A DNA stretch of 64,000 nucleotides from Branchinecta lynchi (Eukaryota; Arthropoda; Branchiopoda; Anostraca; Branchinectidae): assembly GCA_023053575.1 (NCBI GenBank), contig JAKZAP010000014.1:3224001-3288000 (forward strand), read 5' to 3'. The translations under genes and the position numbers were made by a program. The notes beneath the pieces were generated by a model that was not told the origin of the DNA, ran no database searches, and was given only the letters and a program-made list of their open reading frames with translations. This document shows, in pieces, positions 24,047-36,000 of the stretch. Positions within the stretch are counted from its first letter, which is position 1; each line of letters starts with the position of its first letter.

Positions 24047-27000
24047 AGAGCCCTTGAGTGCGGGAAGCTTGAGGATATTTGTTTTTGGGATCCCAAAACG
24101 TAAGTGGAGGGGTACCTATGACCAGGGGCGTCACGAGCCTTTCTTCATTTGGGGGGGGGGGGGGTGCACCTGGGTAAAATTGACCAAATCAGTACCTGAT
24201 TTTTACTGAATTTATTAAAGAAAAGTTGTAAAAACACAGCCAGTTGCCTTCATGAAGCTACAACGTAAAAAGTTTCAGAGGAGTATATACAAACAAGTCT
24301 AAAGAGAAAAATTGGCGCGTTTTCGCGCTTTTCCACTTATTTTTTTTTTCCATGGATAGGCTACGCCTTTTACCTTTGGAAGACCAGTTTTGCCAGCAGG
24401 ACTTGAAATAATCGTAAAAACGGTGTTGCTGCATAGCGACCAACGTCGGTAACGGCTGGGCCCATGATTAATTAAGGCGCCGCAGGCGATTTTTTTCTTA
24501 ATCCGCTTTTTTTTCTGGCAACATTTAACTACTTCCCATGCGAATTCTAGCTTTTAACATAGTTCAAGCCCCCCAAAATTCCAAGCCTCAAACGCCAACT
24601 CAATGAGCCAAGCCTTCGTCTAACTAGTGAAGACTGCGAAATGCGCCACAGGAAATTTCGTGGAAACCCTGATGATAAAAGTACATTTCTGCGATCCCAA
24701 TATTACTTATTCAACCCAGAGTTGTCTGGTAACAAAAGGGGCGGTCCAGGGTAAAGTGGATACAAAGTACATTTGTTCGGAATTTACAGCAAACAAAAGT
24801 AGGCTAGTTTTCACGTCATGGGACGTGCTTATTCCTGAAGTACTACGATCGTAAGAAGTAAAAAAATGAACAGCAACCAGCTGAAGCTACCGCAAATGGT
24901 AAAGAACGAGAGCTAAATAAATGCCACTTAAATTACCGATTGAAGCAAAATATGAATTCGTAGCATAGCGAAAAACTAACTAAACAAATAAGCAACAGAT
25001 CGAGAGCGGTATTACAACCGAATATCCTAATGGAATAAAACTCGTGTTAGAACCACATAAAACAAACGAATTCGGCAAGTCTGGTAATAGAAACGGACTA
25101 AGAAAAATCCAGTGAATTACCGTATTCGGTAACGAATCAGAACCAAATGAATCTCACTGAATTTGATTATGAAATGGACTGACCGAATGCGACCGAATTA
25201 CCGGATTTGGTGAAGAATGGACCAAATAAACAGGTTAAATTACCGAATTTACGCAAGGACGGACCGAGTGCGGCGAAATCGATGCCGACTGCATAAAAGT
25301 TGAATGAATTATCGAATTCGGTCACGAATCAGATCCAAATGAATCTGATTAATGGCCGAATTATGAAATGGACTGACCGAATGTGACAGAACAGATACGG
25401 ACTGGAGAAAAGTCCGGTGAATTACCGAATTCGCTAACGAATGAGACCAAATAAACAGGTTGTATCACCGAATTTACGAAGGGACAGGACAGACCGAATG
25501 CGGTGAAATGGATACAGAGTCAACAAAAGTTGGATGAACTAGCAAATTCTATAAAGAAAGGTAAACCAATAAATACGTTAAATCACCCAATTTCGAAATT
25601 TGTCTACCTTCACCCGAATTTTTCTACCTTCGACAAAATTTTAACGAATGCCCAAAACGTAGGGGGGACGTTGCCCCCCCCCCCCCTCGGGACGCCCCTG
25701 CCTCTCGAAGGGAATGATATATTTTGATGAAACTTGGTGTGAGGATTCATCGGGTCGACGGTAAGGTCAAGTTCGTAGATAGACTCTGTAGCCCTACATT
25801 TAGGGGTGGGGGTCCAAATTAAGGGACAAACAAAATATTTTTAAACAGCTGACGTGATAGTCGATTATGGGATAAGAAAGCATGATGAGCACGATGGTTA
25901 AAACCATTTTCTCGCCGGACAAGTAGTTCGTCCGGAATCCGGCAAAACCCGGAAAGTTGGTTAAAATTAAAAGTTTGATTTGAAGTTGATTAAATGTTCG
26001 ATTTAGTGGTAAGAAGACATGCTGGAACTTATTGTGTGAAAAGCATTTTCTCGCAGGAAAAGTAGTTCGTCCGGAATCCGACAAAAACCGGAGAGTTGGT
26101 CAAAATTAAAAGTTTCATTTGAAGTTGATTAAATGTTCGGTTTAAGGGCAAGAAAACATGCTGAACATGATTGTGAAAACCATTTTCTCGCCGGGCAACT
26201 ACACTGTAAAAAGTTTCTCCGAATAACGATGCAGTATTTGCTACTGGGATTAATCTTATCTCCGTTGGGTTAAAATTAATCCGAATTCGGGATAATCTTA
26301 TCTCAATAAAGACAAGATTAATCCCAGTAGTAAATACTGCAAAAATTTGTTTTACAGTGTATAGTTCGCCCAGAATCCAGCCAAAACCGGAAATTTTTTT
26401 AAAAGCAAATGTTTTATCTTAAGTTGATTAAATGACATATTTAGGGGTAAGAAGAGAGGCTGAGTCTGTATACGTCAATCATTTTTTACCTGGACATATA
26501 ATTAGTTCGGAATGCAGTTGTAACAAGTCAAAGTTTTATTTAAAATTTATTAGCTGTTCTTTCTAGGGATAAGGAGATATGCTGGATTCGTTTCTGAATT
26601 TTGTTTTTTTGCTACACTAGTAGTTCGCTCGGAATTCGGGCGAAACCGGAAACTTGGCAGATGTAAAGCAGGAAGTTTCGGTCAGTATTTTCAAAATAGA
26701 TACGGCTTATAGCGGGGTATATCTGAACTTGGTTTTCTCTGATAATTAGCCTGGCAAAGACTCGATCTGGCGAAGACGACTCAATTGCCTGGATCAAATA
26801 TTAGATTTTTGGATCCCATCGACACCTTTGGTCTTGTCTACTTAGGGCCAAAAGTTTTAAAGGTAAATCCGATAGTATGTTGGAGAGTGGGGGGAGGGTA
26901 AAGGAGTAGGAATCTTGGATATATCAGCAGTCGTGAGCTCGGAGGTCTTTTTTCTGAATAGTTAGAGAAAGGCCATAGAAATAGATAAAGTAGAGTGATT

Positions 27001-30000
27001 GGTGAAACTACAGTAGCGAGACTAGCTAGTTATCGAAGGACTTTATTATTGTATTTCCCGATTCACGCCGATCTTCGAGTACGACAAGTGAATTTTCCTG
27101 TGGGCGTCAGTATCTGTTCTGGATCGGAAAGATTTAAAGCACAGTAAGAAATAGAAAACCGTGGTTTTCGGGGTTTTTTCTTGATCAGCTAATTATCCCT
27201 CTAGGATGATGTGCGAGGGAAAAATATAAATTCGGAGTTTTGTGGAAGATTTTATCCAAAGTGGTCAAACGTATAATGGATTTTTCGAGTGGGCCGTTTT
27301 CTGGGTGAAAGCTTCTGCGCTTTCCCAGACGGATGGTAAATTGTAAGTATACAGACAGCTCAGAATTGTAAATAATCACAGATTTGTACATATACATTTT
27401 TAACACGCACATTTTGTCTTTCGTTATTTTATTTTTATCTGCATCCGCACCGTTTTCTTCTGGTTTTTAGTTATATCTCGTCTTATTGGCTGTTGGATCC
27501 CCATCGTGCTCCTGTTGTGATTGTGGTGGATTTTATGATTTAGTTTTGTTTTGTTTTTCGCTGAGGACGGTTTGCCGGAAGTGCAACCGAAATATCCGAA
27601 TTTATATTTATCCCTCGCATATCATCATAGAGGGATAATTAGCTGATCAAGAAAAAAACCCGAAAATCACGGTTTTCTATTTCTTTCGTAATGAATGGTC
27701 AGCTTGGCTTCAAACCTTATATTAAAGCACAGTTCTTACTAGACATTATCTTTTCACGATGAAACGGCCAAGAAATATCATTTTCGAAAATATCCAGGTC
27801 GACTCTACTTTAGCTTTACTTCTCTCTGATACGGAGGTGGGACGCAAAATGTTTGAAAACCGAACGCGCCTTCGTCGGAAAACCAAGCAAAAGCAAAGAA
27901 GACCTTAAAAGAAGATAGACCTGATGGTCTGAACACTTTGAAGCTTCTGGTGTCTCTATATAAGGTTTAAGCCAAGCTGAACATGTAATATTCCGCATTC
28001 GAAAGGATTCGTACAAGAGGAGTTTTGCAAAATGAATTGATGGTCCTTGCCGTAGATGCGGCTAACGCGGAATTGATCAAAGTTGAAGTTCAGATAAATA
28101 AAATAGACGAATAAGAAATAGACTGATCAAGGCTTTCACGCCTCTTATAACACAAGACCAAAGGTTTCGATGGGATGCCAAAAATTCAATATTTGATCCA
28201 GACAATTGGGGCTTGTCTTCGCCAGACTCCTTGAACATTTGTACTATTAAAATTCAAAAACAGATTAAGGCCAAATAGCTAATCGTCTGAGAAAACCAAG
28301 TTAAGATATGGATTCAGTATGTGTGTTTACCCGTACATGTCATATCTGTTTTGACGAAAACTTCCTGCCACTTCTGCCAATTTTGCGGTTTCAGCCGAAT
28401 TCCGGAACTACTTGTCCGGCGAAAAAGGAAAGCTCAGAAAAGAACTCAGCGTATCTTCTCACCACAATATTGAACATCTAATCAACTTCAAATAAAAATT
28501 TAACTTGTAACAAATTTTCCGACTCCAGCCGGATTCCGGTCGAACTATATCCGGGTAAAAAAGGATTTTCATACACGGATTCAGCATCTCTTCTTACCCC
28601 TAAATCGGATATCTAATCAACTCCAAATAAAACTTTTACTTTTAACAAACTTTCCGGTTTTGGCTGGATTCCGAGTGAACTACTTGTCCGGCAAGAAAAT
28701 GGTTTTCACCATGAAGTTCAGCATGTTCTCCTTCCTACCCCTAAATCGAACATCTAATCAACTTCAAATATAACTTTTACTAACTACTAACTACTTGCCC
28801 GGTTTTCAACATCGTGTTCAGCATGTCTTCTTAACCCTAAATCAAACATCTAATCAACTTCAAATAAAGCTTTTACTTTTAACAAACCTTCCGTTGTTGG
28901 CCCGATTCCGGGCGAACTACTTGTCCGACGACAAAATGATTTTCACCGTCGTGATCAGCATGTCTTCTTACCCCATAATCGACTGTCACATTATCTGTTT
29001 CAAAATATTTCATTTGCCCCTTAATTTAAAACCCCTCCCCCACCCCTAAATGTAGGGCTACAGAGCCCACCTACGAACTTGACTTTACTCTTGACCCAAA
29101 GAATCCTCACACCATGTTTCATCAAAATATCTAATTCCCTTCGAGAGTTATAGTGCGCACAGACGGACAACTTTTGCGATGTCATAGGTATCCCGCCACT
29201 TACGTTTCGGGATCCCAAAAACACAAACTCATTTAGAGACAAATTGTGGTACAAGAAATCTAACTAAATGAAAATTCTCTACGGAATTTTGAGACCAAAA
29301 ACATGTCATCCAGATGAATGCCATCTACAGCTTTTTTGGGATCCCAAAACGTAAGTTGCGGGATACCTATGACATCGCAAAAGTTATCCGTCCCGTCCGT
29401 CTGTCCGTCTGTGCGCACTATAACTCTCGAAGGGTATAAGATATTTTGATGAAACTTGGTGTGAGGATTCTTCGGGTCAAGAGTGAGATCGAGTTCGTAG
29501 ATGGGCTCTGTAGCGCTACATTTAGGGGTGGTGTTTTAAATTAAGGGGCAAAGAATATTTTTAAACAGATAATTTGATAGTCGATTGTAGAGTAAGAAGA
29601 CATGCTGAACATGAAAACCATTTTTTCATCAGACAAGTAGTTTGCCTGGAATCCGGCCAAAACCGAATTTGTTAAAAGTAAAAGCTTTATTTGAAGAGAG
29701 AGAGAGAGAGAGAGATAGGTTTATTTAGACAACATCGTAGCTGACAGCTAATTTGCGTTGCTTCACTATACTAAATAACAAACTAACACAAAAAACAAAA
29801 AAATAGAAATTGATTAGAAGATTAGATGTTCGATTTAGGGGTAAGAAGACATGCTGAACACGATGGTGAAAATCATTGTTTCGCCACACAATTAGTTAGC
29901 CCGGAATCCGGCCAAAACCGGAAAGTCTGTTAAAAGTAAAAGTCTTATTTGAAGTTGATTAGATGTTCGATTTAGGGGTAGGAAGAGATGCTGAACACGA

Positions 30001-33000
30001 TGTTGATAACCATTTTCTCGCTGGACATGTAGTTAAAACCGTAAAGTTTGTTAAAAGTAAAAGTTTTATTTGAAGTTGATTAGATGTTCGATTTATGGGT
30101 AAAAAGACATGCTGAACATTTATGTGAAATATATTTTCTTCCCGGATGTATTTTCTTTCCGGGTTCGCCCGGAATCAGGCTAAAACCGGAAATTTTTTTA
30201 AAAGCAAAAGTTTTATTTGAAGTTTGACGAGGTGACACATTTAGGGGTAGAAGAGACGCTGAATCTGTATTTGACAATCTTATTTTACCGGAACATATAA
30301 TTCGTTCAGAATCCGGTTGAAACAGGATTTTTTTGTTATAAGTTCAAGTTTTACTTTTAGTTGAGTAGATGTTCTTTATTCGGATAAGGAGATACGCTGA
30401 ATTCTTTTCTGAACTTTTTTTTTTCTGGACAAGTATGGTAGTTCGTTCGCAATTGTCTGGATCAAATATTAGATTTTTGGGATCCCATCGAAACCTTTGG
30501 TCTTGTTTAATCTATTGACCGTCTCTGCACCAATGACATCGTCTGGTAAGGAGGTTCCACGGAACCGCCATTCTGTTTCCATATACCCTGTGACCGACAT
30601 CCTTGTCAAAGCTTGAATGAACAGTTTTGAAACTTTGACCCCTTAGATAAGATTTTCAGCTCTGTTCGGTACGACTACTCCCAGTTTTTCGAGTTATGTA
30701 TAGAAGCGGAAGCCTTTTGTGATGCAGTATCTTATTATTACGTCATAATTACTATTATGTTCACTTCCGCTGCCTACATATAGTTAGATAAATGCATGAC
30801 AAAAAGACCGGTACAACACTATTTCTGGAATTTGCTTGCGAGGAGTGGCGTTTAATTGTTTTTGGGTGCACGAATGTTGCCTCGTAGATTTATATTTCGT
30901 GTCCTCGAAGGAACTTCCTACGCCTAAAAACTCTTGATGACTAACTCTCCTTGTCGATGCAAAATCGCCAGGTACCTAGCGGAAGAGCCAGAAGCGGTAT
31001 CACCTCGGGTATCACAGCTTCTCCCTAACCCCGCCGTGATTGTTTGATACAGGATTTGGGTTGTTGAGTGAAACGTTTTCTCGTTCTTCCTGAGGATCAC
31101 TGGCGTATTTTGGACTTAGTCATATAGAGTATTATCAGCCCCACGAATAATCAACAATATTAAGACAGATCACTACGAAACTGCCCGATGACAAATTTGT
31201 AGCCTGTGTAGTAGTATGGTAGTAGTACTAAAACGTTGCATGTAATACTATGTAATAGCAAAGAATACTATCATTTAATGTGCCTCAGACTGGCCCAATC
31301 TTATGTAAGTAGTATCCAGTAGCATCCTGTCTTGCCATAGTAGCATCCATAGTAGCATATAGTAGTATGCAATAACACGGTAGCCTTGAAGTAGAAGGAT
31401 ATAGTAGCATCGTTAGTACTGGATGCTACTTTTTCGTACTACTTCATAGTACTATTTTTAAATAAATGTTTCATCGGGTGAAGCCTTGTTAGTTTAAGAC
31501 TCTTAGAATGTGAAGAATAACATGTCAATTAATGTTTTAATGTTCTACTCTTCTTATTGTAATTACGATTAAATGCTAACTAGTGTTCAGTTAGCGCAAT
31601 TGGCTCCACTTCCCACTGTCCGCAACGTCAAGTAGAATGATGTAATGGGTTTAATTGTTCATACTCCGCTGTTACGCAAAAAGCGGGTCATAAATAAATA
31701 AATAATTGATTATTTTTTTTTTCGCAGGAGCATTTTGCCCTTGGCATTAGTTCTCTCTCAGTGCTTGGGTCCGTCGGTGCATCACTTGAAGTTGCCATCA
31801 TTGGGTACCTCATGGTCACTACCATTGTTGGCCTCTTCACCCTACCCTGGATACGGAGGATTAAACCCAAGAAGCTGGATACACCCATCACACACGTTAT
31901 CATCAACTCGGGTCTTGTCCTGATTCTGAGTTCGGCGTTACCCTTACTTGCCCGGACCTTAGGTATGTTCATAAGACTAGTCTTACTTCAATAGTTGCGT
32001 TTTTGCAGTACCATGGTAACTGAATCTGCAGTTCGTCGTTTTTGCAATTACCGTAGTGTCTGATACACGGTTGCTCTGCAAAAACGACTATTGCACTTTT
32101 CGAAGTCATCCCAAAAGAAAAACTGATATCCAGTTACATCACCAAGTGCTAAGCTTCTTTCTCAAATTTTGACAAATCTGATGAAGGTGAAATGACTTTC
32201 AAAATACCATGAGCAGTTACCACGGTCAGACCATACCACGATAACTGGCTGGCCAGAAATCACGATAACTGCAAACACGCCTTTTGACCGTGGTATCAGA
32301 TACAGCGATAACTGCGAAAATGACTTTAAGCCTTGGTATCAGATACCATGGCATCTGCAAAAACGCAACTAATATCAAAGTAAAGCCAAATAAAAACGTA
32401 AGCGGGCGTAGTTGACTCTTTTCGAAGCCAAGCAGGACCCCTGTTCTTGGCAACTTGGAGGCCAAAACTATGGTCCAGGTGGCTCCTCCCATAACAAATA
32501 AATAAGTACTGATTTAATCCATAATATCTTTATAGTGTCTATGATGTGTCAATATTTACATAGCTGAATTTTATTGGAGCTATATTTCGGCCCTTCTTGA
32601 CAAGGGTCCTCTTCAGGCTCAAAACCACTCAAGTTGGGAAAACGAACTTGCGGGAAAAACTATCAGAATTACACGTATCAGAAACATAGCTAAAAACAAT
32701 TAAGGTTTTTAAATAAAAAATAGCTTTCGAAGTGTCTTTTTTCCCAGCTGGAAAGGTTTGAATAAGAAAACTTTAAGTTGTGTATAAATATATAGAGCTA
32801 TTGTATACTATAGTTATATTAGACCTTGCCTAGAGTACGCTTGTACTGCTTGGCACCCTGGTCTTACCAAGGAACAATCTGCTCAAATTAAGTCGGTCCA
32901 GAAAAGGGCTCGGTAAATAAGATTAGGCCACGATTACACAAACTATGACAGCGCAGTCAAAGAACTTGACTTACTGTGATTGGAAAAACGCCGACATGAA

Positions 33001-36000
33001 CTAAATATCTGATTTGGACTGAAATTCTTGAATCACTTTTCCACCGTCGACTACTGCCAGACTTCGGAAACCCTACTGCTGAGGGACCGAGGACAGGACG
33101 TCGAGAAAAGACAAAGAGGTGTCAACTGATATGTTCTTACCCAGCGACTAGTACGCAACGCTACATCAAACCATTTGTCCCGTATTTTACTGATTGTTTT
33201 AACAGAGCAACGCTAAATGAAGAATTTTAATCCGTTTTGCTTTAACCTCTGTGTATATCTTAGTTACGCAAATTGGCTTTGAAATATTTTTTTTATTTTT
33301 TATTTATGTATTGACTCGTGTCAAATACATCTATTGACATGCCTGCGCTAGCTAATGCTATTTTGGTAAAACAAAGCATTAGTTGCGTTTTTGTTCGACT
33401 TTTCACTCGCCTTTTCGACCGCTTTTTTCTTTTTTTGTGTTTTCGTAAAATGGTCCTAAGCACTGTTTGACAATTTCCCGTTAAAAGGCAAACGCCGACT
33501 TTCGCCTTTTCCCTCGACTTTTTGCAAAAAGGCAAACTTGGTGGGTGACCAAGTTACGCTCTCCTTTTGGCTTTTTGCCTCGCTACTTTAGGCAGTTTAT
33601 CCCAAAATCCAATAAAAGCGGAATTTGATTCAAAGTGAAAATCAGTATTTCGAGACTGTCTTGGATTTTAAGATGAAAAATTTGAAGTACAAGTAAAATA
33701 CAAATAAAATGGTATTTGTCAAAATAGTGTTTTCATCCGAGAAAAGTGAAAAGTCCTTAGTAGTAACGGCAACTTGCGAAAACGCGAGAATGTTAAAAAA
33801 GGCCTTAAAACGATAAAAAGCCAAAACTGAAAAGGGAAAGGCAAAAGCCGAACAAAAACGCAACTATTCATTCATTAATTCATGTTTTGACGAGCCAAGT
33901 CATGCAACGGCTAATTCCATTCCTCGGGGCAAGCTGTGCACAAAGGATATAAAAACCCGAAAATCACGGTTTTCTATTTCTTTCGTAAATCATCCATCCC
34001 AGTAGCTATGACCATTCATCAATTTTCTCATGTACTGTTAGTCACTAGATTACCATTTTCACAGAATTCCTTGTTGCAGTTCTTAGATCATGTTCATGTC
34101 CACTTGCGGGTAGCAGCCTGATTCAAATTCAGATTCAGGTATTTTTTACTTCATCAAAAAAACACAACTACATTATACAAAAAACTCAACAACCACATAA
34201 AAGACAAAAATCCTGTGGATGGCTGTATCTTCTAAGTTTGGTAACCACCTTTTAACTTAAAAGTATTGAACAAATAATAACAGAAAAACTAATCGAAGGA
34301 ACTGAATGTAGGTGTGTTTTTCAGGGTTGCTGGTACCGCGCTCAGTTCATTTATTTGTATCCGCCAGAGCTGGCGAGTAGAAAAAAACATAATAAAATAT
34401 AAATAATAGGTCAACAAGTAACCAATAACTAGACCAGACAGAGAGGATTTGGTTTTAAACAGAAACAGCGTTTCTTCATGCCCTCCTCAACTTTCCCATC
34501 TGATTAGGGCTAATACTAAGACATATTTATAGGAATCACAAACTTCGATCTGCTTGGTGACTTCGGCCGCATCAAGTGGCTTGGGAATTTTTACATCATA
34601 TTTGCCTACAATGTTCTATTTGCCGTACTAAGTGGCTTGTGTTTGGTAAACAAATTCACAGCGAAAGTCCGCAAGGAGTTATTTTCAAGGTATGTTTCTT
34701 TCGTTTTGTACCCAAAGTCTAGTGTCCATTGAACTTCTAGACTTCTAGGGATCTCAAAAAAAGAACTTCTTGGGATCTGAAAACGTCAGTGACGGGATAC
34801 CTATGACTTTTGGTCCCAGCTAATATTCTGTTTAGCCAACTAGTTGACGTTGGTTCAGTTGTCTGAGAGTGTGTTCCACCCTCCTAACAGTAGTAACTAT
34901 TAGTTACTATTTTCGTTCCAACCTCGTGAAAAGTTACTACGCTGACCGTCCCAACCTATTCGAAATAGTAACGATTTGCTTATTATGTTCGGGATCGTAG
35001 TAAGCGTGGTAACTACGCATCTCTCTAACGTGATTGGTCTGATTCGTCCATGGCACGATATTCTGCTGGAAAATAGAAAATAGTCATGCGTAGTAACTAC
35101 GGTAAGTAGGGTGGAACACGCTCTGAGCAGCACTGGTCAACCTTGCCTGTCTGTGAAATTGCTAATAACCCATCCCAGCCTCCAAATAGGCTGAAGCAAG
35201 GTAATAGTGATAAACCGCCGCCTAGCAGAAACAGAAGTTGCGTTTTTGCAGATACCATGGTATCTGATTATGGAAAGTCGTGTTTGCAGTTACCATGGTA
35301 TCTGAAAAATTCATCTCACTTTCGTCATCGCAAACTCAAGATCCTTAGTTTTTGTGAAATGAGTGAGAAAGAAGTTTAGAGCTTGTGCTGCGAATGGATG
35401 TAAGTATTTCTTTTGTGAGGACTTATAAAACGTTTGACATATCTCTGGAAGGTGGAGGAGGGGGGTCAGGATCCACATCTAGACTGATATATCCACGAAT
35501 GTACCACATTTGAATTTGTGACCCATGACTGGTATCAAATTCAGATTTCGTACATTTGTGGATATATCGGTCTAGATGTGGATCTTGATGGGTTGCAACA
35601 ATGGTAGTTTTAACAAGGATTTAGAATTAACATAAAAAACGGAACTATGTTCGACAGATGTACAGGAGGGGCCTTTTCCTACGCCTTGTCGGACAGTTTT
35701 CTGTGGAGAACAGACAATTTCTCCGTGATATCCAAAAGCGAGTAAGTACTAATAATTTTAGAATTTCTTTGCCAAGGAGGGGAAATAGAAGAAATTTCAA
35801 AAACGAAAATAAGAAGATCGCATAGCTTTAATACTCTTTTTCTTGAAAACACGATAAACACCAGATAGAAAAAGAATAGAATGGTCACAGAAGGATGGCT
35901 CTATATGTTACTTACTATCTCTCTGTCACAGGGGCTGATAGTGCTCCCCTAGGAATCCCCAGGGAAGGAAGAGATTATAGGTGTCTTCTCGTCGTTCCCC

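Larger units (their letters stand above)
24082..26838 (-). mobile_element. HINE-like family 1, copy A4, with two nested insertions
   Basis: The left end is TTTTTGGGATCCCAAAACGT at about 24082. The copy resumes at 25701 (CTCTCGAAGGGAATGATATA) and runs through core units to GATCCCATCGACACCTTTGG and TCTTGT at 26838. The hAT-like element at 24123-25700 and the small MITE at 26200-26362 interrupt it. About 80 bp of the normal left arm is missing at the hAT-like junction. Confidence 0.8.

Noticed and set aside
29600..30460. CRISPR-like array (regular repeats of about 130 bp)
   Set aside because: The units are long, diverged along their whole length and lack unique spacers; the genome is eukaryotic. 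They are the core of a dispersed repeat.
31688..31972. 94-codon frame on the - strand
   Set aside because: It is the antisense shadow of LMBR1-like exon 9.
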